Below, piece by piece: positions 13,621 through 22,567 of a stretch of DNA of 25,180 bases. How positions within the stretch are numbered: the first letter of the stretch is position 1; each line of letters starts with the position of its first letter. A program made the translations under genes and the position numbers. Source of the stretch: DATJSJ01 sp035504175. GTDB lineage: Bacteria; Pseudomonadota; Alphaproteobacteria; Acetobacterales; Acetobacteraceae. The DNA is taken from positions 1 to 25,180 of the forward strand of contig DATJSJ010000268.1 of the NCBI GenBank assembly GCA_035504175.1. The letters run 5' to 3'. The notes under the pieces were generated by a model that searched no databases, had not been told where the DNA came from, and worked only from the letters and a program-made list of their open reading frames with translations.

Positions 13621-14472
13621 ATGACCGCCGTTCTGACAGAGACCGTCGCACCCGCGGTGGAGACGAAGCCGGAGCCTGCCTTCACGGCCCGACAGCGCCA
13701 GGCCGCGCGGGACGTGAGCGAGGCAGCGGTGTTGTGGCGGCTGTTCCTGCGGCTCGGCTGGCTCGACATCCGGCTGCGCTATCGCGGCTCGCTGCTCGGC
13801 CCGTTCTGGCTGACGCTGTCGACGGCGGTGATGGTCGGCGCGCTCGGCGTGCTGTACTCGACCTTGTTCAAGACCAATTTGCACGACTACATGCCGTTCC
13901 TGGCGCTGTCGCTGGTGCTGTGGAACAGCTTCATCGCCTCGATCGTCTCCGACGCCTGCCTCGCCTTTCTGCAGGCGGAGGGCACGATCCGGTCGATGCG
14001 CATGCCCTTCACGCTGCACGCCGCCCGCGTCGTGGTGCGCAACCTGATCGTGCTCGCGCACAACATCCCGATCATCCTCGGCGTGTTCGCGATCTTCGAC
14101 GTCTGGCCGGGCTGGGGCGCGCTGATCGCGATTCCGGGCCTGCTGCTGTGGATCGCGGACAGTCTCGCCGCCTGCCTGCTGCTCGGCACGTTCTGCGCCC
14201 GGTTCCGCGACATCCCGCCGATCGTGGCCAGCATCATGCAGATCGCGTTTTTCATCAGCCCGATCATCTGGAAGCCGGAGCTGGTGAAGAACGCCGCCTG
14301 GATGCCGCTGAACCCGTTCTTCTCGCTGCTCGAGATCGTGCGCCTGCCGCTGCTCGGCGGCACGCCGTCGGCGATCATCTGGATCTCGGCGATCGGCTAC
14401 TCGCTGCTGCTCGCCGCCGCCGGCTGGCTGCTGTTCGCCCGGGTCCGCGCCCGGCTCGCCTTCTGGGTCTAG
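13621..14472 (+). CDS. ABC-2 type polysaccharide exporter permease (Wzm/KpsM-like)
   Basis: A 283-residue inner-membrane protein with about six membrane segments. The cytoplasmic N-terminal part ends in the family motif LDIRLRYRGSLLGPFWLTLS (residues 48-67). Later come a SLVLWNSFIAS segment, EGTIRSMRMPF, the RFRDIPPIV loop (194-202), FFISPIIWKPE and LNPFFSLLEIVRLPLLG, all typical of permeases that export O-antigen, capsule or teichoic-type glycans. The partner ATPase starts five bases after the stop. No ribosome-binding site is obvious at the ATG; a TTG 39 bases earlier is possible. No glycan biosynthesis genes are adjacent, so the exported polymer is unknown. Confidence 0.88.
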   Translation: MTAVLTETVAPAVETKPEPAFTARQRQAARDVSEAAVLWRLFLRLGWLDIRLRYRGSLLGPFWLTLSTAVMVGALGVLYSTLFKTNLHDYMPFLALSLVLWNSFIASIVSDACLAFLQAEGTIRSMRMPFTLHAARVVVRNLIVLAHNIPIILGVFAIFDVWPGWGALIAIPGLLLWIADSLAACLLLGTFCARFRDIPPIVASIMQIAFFISPIIWKPELVKNAAWMPLNPFFSLLEIVRLPLLGGTPSAIIWISAIGYSLLLAAAGWLLFARVRARLAFWV

Positions 14473-14477
14473 CGGCG

Positions 14478-15242
14478 ATGGTGTGCGTCGATGTCGATGG
14501 GGTCTCGGTCGATTTCCCAATCTATCACGGCAACAGCCGCAGCCTGAAGCGGACGGTGTTCGCCGCCGCCTCGGGCCGTCTCGGCGAGGACCGCCAGCAC
14601 CGCGTGGTGGTCCGGGCGCTGCGCGACATCTCGCTCACGCTGCGCAGCGGCGACCGGCTCGGCCTGATCGGCGGCAACGGCGCCGGCAAGACGACGCTGC
14701 TCCGGACCATGGCCGGCATCTACGAGCCGGTGGTCGGCCGGGTGCGGGTGGAAGGCTCGCTGGTGGCACTGCTCGACGCGACGCTTGGGATGAACCCGGA
14801 ACTCACCGGGCGGGAGAACATCCTGCTGCGCGGCCTGTACAACCGGCTGTCGGCGGCTCAGACCCGGCGGCTCGAGGAGGATGTGCGGGAATTCGCCCAG
14901 CTCGCCGAGTTCATCGACCTGCCGGTGCGCTTCTACAGCTCCGGCATGGTGATCCGGCTCGGCTTCGCCCTCGCCACCGCGATCCGGCCGCAGGTGCTGC
15001 TGATGGACGAGTGGATGATGGCGGGCGACGCGTCGTTCATGGAACGGGCGCGGGCGCGGCTCGAGGACATGGTGCGCGGCGCCGAGATCCTGGTACTGTC
15101 CTCGCACATCCCGACCGCCATCTCGCAATGGTGCACGCGGGTGGTGCGGCTCGCCGAAGGCCGGGTCGTCGATGACGGCGAGGCGGGCGAAGTGCTGGAG
15201 CGTTATCTCGGCCACCCGGTGATGGCGTTGCCCGCCGCCTGA
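14478..15242 (+). CDS. ABC exporter ATPase, short Wzt/KpsT-like
   Basis: A 254-residue ATPase that would power the permease encoded just before it. Walker A GGNGAGKT is at 65-72 and Walker B VLLMDE at 173-178, with the switch His at 210 (LSSHI). The signature loop is YSSGM (153-157), as in polysaccharide exporters, in place of LSGGQ. LLDATLGMNPELTGRENI (98-115) is also typical of Wzt/KpsT/TagH proteins. The chain ends soon after the nucleotide-binding domain, so it lacks the C-terminal glycan-recognition domain of O9a-type Wzt, pointing to KpsT-like export without that terminus check. ATG at 14478 follows the permease stop by five bases. Confidence 0.9.
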   Translation: MVCVDVDGVSVDFPIYHGNSRSLKRTVFAAASGRLGEDRQHRVVVRALRDISLTLRSGDRLGLIGGNGAGKTTLLRTMAGIYEPVVGRVRVEGSLVALLDATLGMNPELTGRENILLRGLYNRLSAAQTRRLEEDVREFAQLAEFIDLPVRFYSSGMVIRLGFALATAIRPQVLLMDEWMMAGDASFMERARARLEDMVRGAEILVLSSHIPTAISQWCTRVVRLAEGRVVDDGEAGEVLERYLGHPVMALPAA

Positions 15243-15309
15243 CCGCCGCACCCGGCGGCTCCTGGGCGGCCCGCAACCGCCAGCGGGGCCCGGCGTTGCG
15301 GAGGCGATC

Positions 15310-18009
15310 ATGGCCAGCCGTGCAACGAAGCCGCGCGACACGTCGATTGCGACCTACCGCGCGCGGCGCGACTTTCGCCGCACGCCGGAGCCCGCCGCGC
15401 GGGCCGCCCGGGCCGCCGCCAAGGCGCCGATTTTCGTCGTGCAGAAGCACGCGGCACACCGGGCCGGGCTGCACTGGGATTTCCGCCTGGAGCATGCCGG
15501 CGTGCTGTGGAGCTGGGCGGTGCGCAAGGGCCCGTCGATGGACACGGCCGACAAGCGCCTGGCCGCGCATGTCGAGGATCATCCGCTCGACTATGCCGGC
15601 TTCGCGGGCGAGATCCCGGAAGGCGAGTATGGCGCGGGCGCGGTCGCGATCTGGGACCGTGGCACCTGGGAGCCGGTCGGCGATCCCGAGGCCGGCATGC
15701 AGTCCGGCGAGATCAAGTTCGTGCTGCGCGGCAGCCGGCTGCAGGGCGGCTTCGTGCTGGTGCGGATGAAGCCGCGCGGCCGCGAGCGCGGCGAGAGCTG
15801 GCTGCTGATCAAGGAACGGGATGGGCTGGAGCGGCATGGCGCCGATGCCGCGGCGCTGGAGAAGATCCCGCTCGCCGACCCGCGCGATCCGCCCGCGACC
15901 GCCCGCGCCGGCCGGGCGGAGCGCAGCGTCGCGAAGCAGCCCGCATCGCGGCCAGGCAAGACGGCGGCGCGCGCGTTGCAACCTGAACCGCCGGGCGCAA
16001 AACCCTCGGGCCCCCGGCGGGCGCGCGGCAAGCCGAAGGGCGGTCCGCCCGCCGAGGGCGCGGTCGCGGCGCCACTGCCCGAGGGCCAGTCGCCGGAACT
16101 GGCGACCCTGGCCGACGCGCCGCCCGACGGCGGGGCGTGGATCAGCGAGATCAAGTTCGACGGCTACCGCCTGCTCGCCTTCAAGCACGGCGGCAAGGTG
16201 CGGCTCATGACGCGCAACGGGCTCGACTGGACCAGACGCTTCCCGACGCTCGCGGCGGCGCTCGAGAACCTGCCGCCGGCCGATTGCGTGCTGGACGGCG
16301 AGCTCGTCGCGCTGCGCGCCGACGGCGTGTCCGATTTCCCGCGGCTGCAGCAGGCGCTGTCGGAGGGGCACGACGAGCGGCTGGTGTTCTACGCCTTCGA
16401 CCTGCTCTACGTCGACGGCTGGGATTTGCGGCCGTGCGCGCTGGTGGAGCGCAAGCGCCTGCTGCGCGATCTCGCGCAATGGGGCGGTACGCTGCGCTAC
16501 AGCGACCACGTCGAGAGCGACACGGCGCAGGTGCGCAAGCAGGCCTGTGCCATGGGTCTCGAAGGCATCATCTGCAAGCGCGGCGACGCGCCGTATCGCG
16601 CCGGGCGGGGCCGTGACTGGCTGAAGGTGAAGTGCCAGGGCCGCGAGGAATTCATCGTGATCGGCTGGACGCCGCCCGCCGGGTCGCGCACCGGCATCGG
16701 CGCACTGCACCTCGCCTTTCATGACGAGGGCGGGGCCTTGCACTACGTGGGCGGCGTCGGCACCGGCTTCTCCGACCGGGAGCTCGCGGCGCTGCGCCGC
16801 CGCCTCGATGCGCTCGCCGCCGATCCGCCGCCGGGCCTGTTGCTGGCCGGCGATCCGCCCGACAAGACGCTGCGCTGGGTGCGGCCGGAGCTGGTCGCCG
16901 AAGTGCAGTATGTCGGCTGGTCCGGCGCCGGACGGCTGCGCCACGCCGTCTATCTCGGGCTGCGCGAGGACAAGGACGCGGCGCAGGTGGTGCGCCCGGT
17001 GCCGGACCCGGAGCTGGCCCGCCGGGAACTGGGCGCGCGCAATCCCGGGCGGCGCATCGTCAGCGCGGCGCCGCCCGGCCGCCGACGCGCCGCCCCGGAC
17101 CCCGCACAGGCGTCGCGTCCGGTGCGGATCGTTGGTGCCAGGAGCAAGGCAGTGTCCGACGCCGGCGCCGTCCACCTGACCCATCCCGAGCGCGAGCTCT
17201 GGCCGGGCGTCACCAAGCAGGACCTCGCCGAATACTGGCGGGTGATGGCACCGCGTGCGCTGCCCGGTCTTGCCGACCGGCCGCTGGCTCTGGTGCGCTG
17301 CCCGGACGGCATCGACGGGCAGCACTTCTTCCAGAAGCACGGCCACAAGGGGCTGGCGCCGCAACTGCATGAGGGCGAGGCGGACGGCCAGCCCTATCTG
17401 GCGCTGCACGATGCCGACGGGCTGATCGCCTGCGTCCAGATGGCGGCGATCGAGCTGCACGCCTGGGGTGCGACCGAGGCCGATCCGCTGCATCCCGACC
17501 GGCTGGTGTTCGACCTCGATCCCGGTGAGGGCGTGGATTTTTCCGAAATCGTCGCGGCGGCACTCGAGGTGCGCCAGCGCCTGAAGCGGCTGGGGCTGGA
17601 GAGTTTCTGCCGCACCACGGGCGGCAAGGGGCTGCATGTCGTGGCGCCGCTGCGGCCGCAGGCCGGCTGGGATCGCGTGAAGCCGTTCGCCCAGGCATTC
17701 GCCCGGGCGATGGAGGCGGACAGCCCGGAGCGCTTCGTCTCAACCGTGCCGAAGGCGCGCCGGCGCGGCCGCATCCTGGTCGACTGGCTGCGCAACGGGC
17801 TGGGTGCCACCGCGGTCGCCTCCTACGCGCCGCGGGCGCGGCCGGGGGCCGGGGTGGCGACGCCGCTCGCCTGGCGGGAGGTGACGCCGAAGCTCGACCC
17901 CGCCACCTTCCACCTGCGCAGCGTGCCCGACCGCGTCGCGCGGCAGAAGCGGGATCCCTGGGACGGCTTCGCCGAGACGGATCAGGTCCTGCCCGAGGGA
18001 GGTGACTGA
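15310..18009 (+). CDS. ligD: ATP-dependent DNA ligase D (multidomain)
   Basis: An 899-residue end-joining enzyme with three domains. The 3'-phosphoesterase domain (about 40-175) carries QKH (His47), HWDFR (His55, Asp57, Arg59) and HPLDY (His91, Tyr95), which trim 3' ends. An Ala/Pro/Arg-rich linker (about 190-265) follows. The ATP-dependent ligase domain (about 270-570) has EIKFDGYR with adenylated Lys282, EGIICKR (418-424) and WLKVKC (437-442). The primase-like polymerase domain (about 620-890) has FDLDPGE (Asp735, Asp737), TTGGKGLHV (769-777) and VDW (Asp825), and adds nucleotides before sealing. The order phosphoesterase-ligase-polymerase matches Pseudomonas LigD. GGAGG ends five bases before the ATG. 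The stop overlaps the ku start, so both are made together for non-homologous end joining. Confidence 0.96.
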   Translation: MASRATKPRDTSIATYRARRDFRRTPEPAARAARAAAKAPIFVVQKHAAHRAGLHWDFRLEHAGVLWSWAVRKGPSMDTADKRLAAHVEDHPLDYAGFAGEIPEGEYGAGAVAIWDRGTWEPVGDPEAGMQSGEIKFVLRGSRLQGGFVLVRMKPRGRERGESWLLIKERDGLERHGADAAALEKIPLADPRDPPATARAGRAERSVAKQPASRPGKTAARALQPEPPGAKPSGPRRARGKPKGGPPAEGAVAAPLPEGQSPELATLADAPPDGGAWISEIKFDGYRLLAFKHGGKVRLMTRNGLDWTRRFPTLAAALENLPPADCVLDGELVALRADGVSDFPRLQQALSEGHDERLVFYAFDLLYVDGWDLRPCALVERKRLLRDLAQWGGTLRYSDHVESDTAQVRKQACAMGLEGIICKRGDAPYRAGRGRDWLKVKCQGREEFIVIGWTPPAGSRTGIGALHLAFHDEGGALHYVGGVGTGFSDRELAALRRRLDALAADPPPGLLLAGDPPDKTLRWVRPELVAEVQYVGWSGAGRLRHAVYLGLREDKDAAQVVRPVPDPELARRELGARNPGRRIVSAAPPGRRRAAPDPAQASRPVRIVGARSKAVSDAGAVHLTHPERELWPGVTKQDLAEYWRVMAPRALPGLADRPLALVRCPDGIDGQHFFQKHGHKGLAPQLHEGEADGQPYLALHDADGLIACVQMAAIELHAWGATEADPLHPDRLVFDLDPGEGVDFSEIVAAALEVRQRLKRLGLESFCRTTGGKGLHVVAPLRPQAGWDRVKPFAQAFARAMEADSPERFVSTVPKARRRGRILVDWLRNGLGATAVASYAPRARPGAGVATPLAWREVTPKLDPATFHLRSVPDRVARQKRDPWDGFAETDQVLPEGGD

Positions 18010-18905
18010 TGGTGACGCATCGCCCGCTCTGGCGCGGGCATCTGCGGCTGGCGTTGGTCTCCTGCCCGATCGCGCTCTACGCCGCACGGCACGAGAAGGG
18101 CGAGCTGCACTTCAACCTGATCAACCCGCAGACCGGCCATCGGGTGCGCATGGTGACGACGGATGCCGAGACCGGCGAGGAGGTGGAGCGGCGCGAGCTG
18201 GTGCGCGGCTACGAGTTCAAGAAGGACACCTACGTCCTGATGGACGACGACGATTTCGAGCGCGCGCGGATCGAGAGCTCGACCGTGCTTGCGATCGACA
18301 AGTTCGTGCCGGCGGAGAGCATCGACCCGATCTATTACGACACCAGCTACTATGTCGGGCCGGACGGCGACGCCGGTCTCGACGTCTACGTCGTGCTGCG
18401 CGAGGCGATCCGGCAGAGCGGCCGCGTCGCGCTGTCGCGGCTGGTGCTGGCGCGGCGCGAGCGGGCGGTCGCGCTGACGACGATGGATGACGGGCTGGTA
18501 CTGCACACGCTGCACGACGCGCGCGAGATCTATCCACCCGAGGAGGTCTTTGCGCCCAGTCGGGACGAAAAGCCGGCGGCCGAGATGGTCAAGCTGGCTT
18601 TGCAACTGATCGAGCGGCAGAGCGGCACCTTCGAGGCGGCCGACATGGAGGACCGCTACGAGACGCGGCTGCGCGAGGTGATCGAGGCAAAGCTGCGCGG
18701 CGAGGAGGAGATCGTCGCCCCCGAGGCGCCTGAGGAACGTGGCAACGTCGTCGATCTGATGACGGCGCTGAAGCGCAGCCTCGGCCAGGCGACGGCCAGG
18801 CCGGCCCCGGCCAAGGCCGCGACCCGCACGAAGGCGCCGGCGCCGAGCAAGCCGTCCGGCACCAGCCGGGCGCCGGCGCGGAAGGCGGCCCGCAAGCGCG
18901 CCTGA
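18009..18905 (+). CDS. ku: Ku homologue, DNA end-binding protein
   Basis: A 298-residue bacterial Ku that forms a homodimeric ring on double-strand ends and recruits LigD. It opens with RPLWRGHLRLALVSCPIALY, the standard Ku start, then LHFNLINPQTGHRVRM, GYEFKKDTYVLMDDDDFE and IDPIYYDTSYYVGPD. A helical C-terminal part follows, MVKLALQLIERQSGTFE...YETRLREVIEAKLRGE. The last about 45 residues are an Ala/Pro/Lys/Arg tail (APAPSKPSGTSRAPARKAAR and beyond), like the basic DNA-contacting extensions of other bacterial Ku proteins. Start ATG shares its A with the ligD stop (TGATG). No sporulation or stress promoter signal is visible, since the unit starts at ligD. Confidence 0.96.
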   Translation: MVTHRPLWRGHLRLALVSCPIALYAARHEKGELHFNLINPQTGHRVRMVTTDAETGEEVERRELVRGYEFKKDTYVLMDDDDFERARIESSTVLAIDKFVPAESIDPIYYDTSYYVGPDGDAGLDVYVVLREAIRQSGRVALSRLVLARRERAVALTTMDDGLVLHTLHDAREIYPPEEVFAPSRDEKPAAEMVKLALQLIERQSGTFEAADMEDRYETRLREVIEAKLRGEEEIVAPEAPEERGNVVDLMTALKRSLGQATARPAPAKAATRTKAPAPSKPSGTSRAPARKAARKRA

Positions 18906-18940
18906 GCCGGCGCCGCCGGGCGATCCAGCCGGCTACGGGA

Positions 18941-18952
18941 CCGCCCGGGCGG
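18941..18952. terminator. Palindrome between ku and the convergent repeat-protein gene
   Basis: CCGCCCGGGCGG is a perfect 12-bp palindrome in the 52-bp gap between converging genes. It could form a small hairpin ending either transcript, but lacks a T tract. Confidence 0.3.
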
Positions 18953-18957
18953 CCGGG

Positions 18958-21900
18958 TCAGCTATGCGCGACGGCGACGATTCCGTGATCGCTGAACAGC
19001 CGGAAGCTGGAGGCGGAATAGCTGCCGGCCAGTTGCAGCGTGCTGGAAACCGAGCCGTTGGTGACGGAGAGCTTGTCGGTTGCCGTATTGAAGCTGAAGG
19101 ACGTGGTGGTGTTCCAGCCCATGCCCTGCAGGTCGATCACGTCGCCGAGCGCGAAGCCGCTGATCGTGTCGCCGAATCCGGCCGTGGCGCTCACCGCGAG
19201 GTTGCTGGTCGCTCCCATCGTTACCGTGCCGCCGGCCGCCACTGCTGCGTTGAAGGCGAGCGACGTGCCGGCATCGATCGTGAAGCCGCCGCCGCCGCTG
19301 ACCGTCGAGAGGAAGGTGAGACTGCCGGCGCCGACCTCGACCGTCCCGGAGTTGATCGTCGCGACCGAGATGCTGCTGTTGCCGCCGCCGCCCGACTTCA
19401 CGAGCGTGCCGGAATTGGTGAGTGAAGCGCCCACCGAGCCGTAGATGAGGCTGTTGTTGGCGATCTTGAACGTCGCCCCGGCCTGGTTGATCAGCTTCGA
19501 CGTGTCCGACGCGTTGTAGCCGAGATACCAGCTTCCGGTCTGCGTCATGGTCCCGGCATTGCGCAGCACCGCCGCGCCCTCAAGGGCGAGGCCGGAGAGC
19601 GAGGTTGTGCCGCCGGCGGACAGCGTGCCCGATCCGTTCACGACGCCGCCCGTGATCGAATTGGTGCCGGACAGCGTCAGCGTGTAGCCGCCGAGGGCGA
19701 GCGTGCCGCTGGCCTGGCTCCAGTCATTGGCATAGCTCAGCGAACCGCCGAGCGTCGCGGTTGCGCCATCCAGCAGCAGCGTGCCGACCGAGAGGCTGAG
19801 CCCCGGGCTGAGTGCGTCGGCACCGGAGTTCAGCTCGAGCGCGCCCCCGCCGGTCACGGTGCCGCCGATTGCGTTGGTCGGGCCGGCAAGACGCAGCACG
19901 CCATCCGAGACGTTGATCGTGCCGGTGTTGGTCGTGCTGGCGTTGATCACCGAGGTGCCGCCGCTGTATTTGTTCAGCGTTCCGGCGTTGGAGAATTTCG
20001 CGCCCACCGTCGCGTACATCGAGGTATTGGCGTAAAGGTTGAACGTGCCGCCGCTTGCGTTCTGAACCTGAGGCGTGTCGGAGGCATTGTAGCCGTCGAA
20101 CCAGTTGCCCACCTGGCTCATGGTGCCGGTGTTGACGAGGATGCTGCTCCCCTCCAGCGCGTAGCCGCTGAGCTCGGTGGTGCCCGACACCGCGATGGTG
20201 CCGCTGCCACTCGCGACTCCACCGTCGAGATTGGCGCTGCCGGAGAGCGTCAGCGTGTAGCCGCCGAGCGACAGCGTGCCGGTGGTTTGCGTCCAGGTCC
20301 CAGCATACGCAAGCGATTCGCCGAGCGTGAGATTGGCGCCGTCCAGCAAGCTGGACGCGACCGTGACCGCGAGGCCGGCGCCGAAACTGTCGGCACCGCC
20401 GATGAACTCGGCCGTGCCGTTGCCGGCGATCGTGCCGGTGAAGCTGTTGGTCGGTCCGTTGAAGCGGAGCGTGCCGGAGCTGACCGTCACCTTGCCGGTG
20501 CTCGTCGTCGAGACATTGATTTGCGATAGCCCGCTATTGCCCGACTTCACCATGGTGCCGGCATTGGTGATCAACGCACCCGTCGTGCCATAGATCTCGG
20601 CATTGTTCTGGATCGTGTACGTCTTGCCCGCCTGGTTGACGAGCTGCGCCGTGTCGCCGCTGTTGTAGCCGACGTAAAGGGCGCCGACCTGGTTGATTGC
20701 GCCGGCATTCTTGAGGATGGTACTGCCTTCGAGCGTGTAGCTGGAGATCTCCCCGGTCTTCATCAGGATGGTGCCGCTGCCGTTGGCCAGCCCACCGTCC
20801 AGGCTGGACGTCCCGTTCAGCGTCAGCGTGTGCCCGCCAAGACTGAGGGTGCCAGCCGTCTGCGACCAGTCGGTGGCATTGACGATATTGAGACCAAGCG
20901 TGACCGCGGCGCCATCGAGCAGCAGGTGCGCCACCGGCAGTGTCGCCTTCAACGTATCGGTGCCGCCGTTCAGCTCCAGCGTTCCTGCGCCGCCGACGGT
21001 GCCGCCCAGGACATTGGTGGTGCCGTCGAGTCGGAGCGTACCGGAGGCGACGGTGAGCGTTGCACTGTTGGTCAGCGCGACGTTGATCTGTGACACGCCA
21101 CCGCCGGCGAGCTTCACCATCGTGCCGCTGTTGGTGATCTTGGCGTCGGTGGTGCCGTAGATCGATGCATTCGCCAAAATGTCGTACGTGCCGGTGGTAA
21201 GATTCTGCAGTTGCGCGCTGTCGGCGCCGCTGTATCCGACATAGAGCGAGCCTTGCTGGGTCAGCACGCCCGAATTCTTCAGGATCGTGCTGCCCTCGAG
21301 GTAGTAGCCGGAAATCTCGGTGCTGCCGCTGACGGCGATGCTGCCGGTCCCGGTCGCGGCGCCGCCGTCGAGGTCGGCGGCTCCCGAGACGGTCAGCGTG
21401 TGGCCGCCGGGCGCCAGGGTTCCGGCCGTCTGCGTCCAGGTCTTGGCGTAGCTGAGGTTCGATCCGAGCGTGACGTTGCCGCCATCGAGGAGAACGTCGC
21501 TGACGGAAAGCCCGGTGATCCCCTGCAACGTATCGGCGCCGGCCTCGAACTCGAGCGTTCCGCCGCCACTGATCACGCCGCTGATCGTGTTCGAGGCGCC
21601 GGCCAGGCGCAGGGTGCCCGTCGCGAGCTGCACCGTCCCGGTCTCGTGCAGCGACACGTTGATCGCCGAGATGCCGCTGCCGGCGACGATCAGCTTGCCG
21701 GCATTGGTGAGCAATGCCCCGGTCGTGCCATAGATCGTCGAAGCGGCGTCGATCTGCAGCGTGCCGGTCGACTCGTTGATGAACTGCGCCGTGTCAGGCC
21801 CGGAATAGCCAAGCCACCAACTGGCGGTCTGGTCGACCGTCCCGCTGTTCTCGACGATCGTGCTGCCCTCAACGTAGTACGACCCGATCGACGTGCTGCC

Positions 21901-22524
21901 GGACAGCGTGATCGTGCCGCTGCCGGTCACCGCGCCGCCGTCGAAATGCGCCGGCCCGGAAAGCGCGAGCGTGTTGCCGCCCAGCGCCAGCGTGCCGCTG
22001 CTCTGGTCCCACGTGCCCGCCTGGCTGAGATTGGCGGACAGGGTAAGGGTCGCCCCGCCCAGCTCGATGCGATGGACCGAGAGCGTCGCCGTCGATTGGA
22101 GGGTGTCCGAGCCGCTCGAAAAGTCGATCGCCGCGCCGTTGACGGCACCGGCGAAGCTGTTGCCGGTACCGGTCAGGGTCAGCGTGCCCGAGGTAATCGC
22201 AATGGTTCCCGCCGTCTGGGTCACCACGCCGCCCGCCGTGGAATTGCCACCCGCAAAGCTCAACGTGCCGGCACTCTGCGTCACCGCGCCGTAGAGCGTC
22301 GCGATTCCCAGCACCGACAGGCTGCCGCCGGTCATTGCCAGCGTGTCATTCGCGGAGGTGTAGAGCGAAGCGACGCTATGCGTTCCGGCGCTATGCGTGA
22401 TCGTCTGGACGCTGGAGGTACTGATCGTGACGTCGTCACCGGCCCCGGGCACGATACCGGTCGACCAATTCGCCGCCGTATTCCAATTGCCGCTGACGTT
22501 GTTCTTCCACGATACCGAGGCCAT
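18958..22524 (-). CDS. Large repeat protein, probable type I-secreted surface or matrix protein
   Basis: A 1188-residue protein rich in Gly, Thr, Ser, Ala and Asn, with almost no Cys and few charges. The N-terminus has SGNWNTAANWSTGIVPGAGD (residues 11-30), a segment I recognise from large alphaproteobacterial surface proteins. From residue 171 there are five units of 190-191 residues built from short beta-strand phrases such as GTLSLGGYTLTLSG, LEGSTILKN, IYGTTGA and SGTLRL, suggesting a beta-helix. The last about 80 residues (GFGDTISGFALGDVIDLQG onward) resemble C-terminal domains of type I-secreted proteins. There is no signal peptide and no autotransporter barrel, which fits export without a Sec signal. 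GAGGGG nine bases upstream selects the ATG at 22522-22524. Base composition is less GC-rich than the neighbours. Function, perhaps adhesion or matrix, is inference. Confidence 0.85.
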   Translation of the reverse strand: MASVSWKNNVSGNWNTAANWSTGIVPGAGDDVTISTSSVQTITHSAGTHSVASLYTSANDTLAMTGGSLSVLGIATLYGAVTQSAGTLSFAGGNSTAGGVVTQTAGTIAITSGTLTLTGTGNSFAGAVNGAAIDFSSGSDTLQSTATLSVHRIELGGATLTLSANLSQAGTWDQSSGTLALGGNTLALSGPAHFDGGAVTGSGTITLSGSTSIGSYYVEGSTIVENSGTVDQTASWWLGYSGPDTAQFINESTGTLQIDAASTIYGTTGALLTNAGKLIVAGSGISAINVSLHETGTVQLATGTLRLAGASNTISGVISGGGTLEFEAGADTLQGITGLSVSDVLLDGGNVTLGSNLSYAKTWTQTAGTLAPGGHTLTVSGAADLDGGAATGTGSIAVSGSTEISGYYLEGSTILKNSGVLTQQGSLYVGYSGADSAQLQNLTTGTYDILANASIYGTTDAKITNSGTMVKLAGGGVSQINVALTNSATLTVASGTLRLDGTTNVLGGTVGGAGTLELNGGTDTLKATLPVAHLLLDGAAVTLGLNIVNATDWSQTAGTLSLGGHTLTLNGTSSLDGGLANGSGTILMKTGEISSYTLEGSTILKNAGAINQVGALYVGYNSGDTAQLVNQAGKTYTIQNNAEIYGTTGALITNAGTMVKSGNSGLSQINVSTTSTGKVTVSSGTLRFNGPTNSFTGTIAGNGTAEFIGGADSFGAGLAVTVASSLLDGANLTLGESLAYAGTWTQTTGTLSLGGYTLTLSGSANLDGGVASGSGTIAVSGTTELSGYALEGSSILVNTGTMSQVGNWFDGYNASDTPQVQNASGGTFNLYANTSMYATVGAKFSNAGTLNKYSGGTSVINASTTNTGTINVSDGVLRLAGPTNAIGGTVTGGGALELNSGADALSPGLSLSVGTLLLDGATATLGGSLSYANDWSQASGTLALGGYTLTLSGTNSITGGVVNGSGTLSAGGTTSLSGLALEGAAVLRNAGTMTQTGSWYLGYNASDTSKLINQAGATFKIANNSLIYGSVGASLTNSGTLVKSGGGGNSSISVATINSGTVEVGAGSLTFLSTVSGGGGFTIDAGTSLAFNAAVAAGGTVTMGATSNLAVSATAGFGDTISGFALGDVIDLQGMGWNTTTSFSFNTATDKLSVTNGSVSSTLQLAGSYSASSFRLFSDHGIVAVAHS
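19315..22014 (-). repeat. Five tandem about 570-bp coding repeats
   Basis: Units begin at a W.Q..GTL phrase: unit 1 21442-22014 (191 codons), unit 2 20872-21441 (190), unit 3 20299-20871 (191), unit 4 19726-20298 (191), and unit 5 from 19725, which fades into the C-terminal domain near 19315. A partial unit end also precedes unit 1 (residues 112-170). Units share many phrases but have diverged, so they are old duplications, not recent copies. Confidence 0.85.
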
Positions 22525-22533
22525 GCTGCCGTT

Positions 22534-22539
22534 CCCCTC
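22534..22539 (-). promoter_or_regulatory. Ribosome-binding site for the repeat protein
   Basis: GAGGGG on the minus strand lies nine bases before the ATG at 22524-22522. The earlier in-frame ATG (22557) and GTG (22563) lack such a site and overlap AT-rich control DNA. Confidence 0.55.
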
Positions 22540-22567
22540 GCCGGATCGGAGGGGCATTAACACGTTG

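Noticed and set aside
15037..17637. Long minus-strand open frame (866 codons) opposite ligD
   Set aside because: Its opposite strand carries a complete, motif-rich LigD. The antisense product is Arg/Ala/Gly-rich with no recognisable domain.
18958..22524. The tandem repeats as a CRISPR or minisatellite array
   Set aside because: The units are about 570 bp, in frame, diverged at DNA level and part of one continuous coding sequence.
21211..22560. Plus-strand open frame (449 codons) opposite the repeat protein
   Set aside because: Composition mirrors the repeats on the other strand; there are no motifs and no good start signal.
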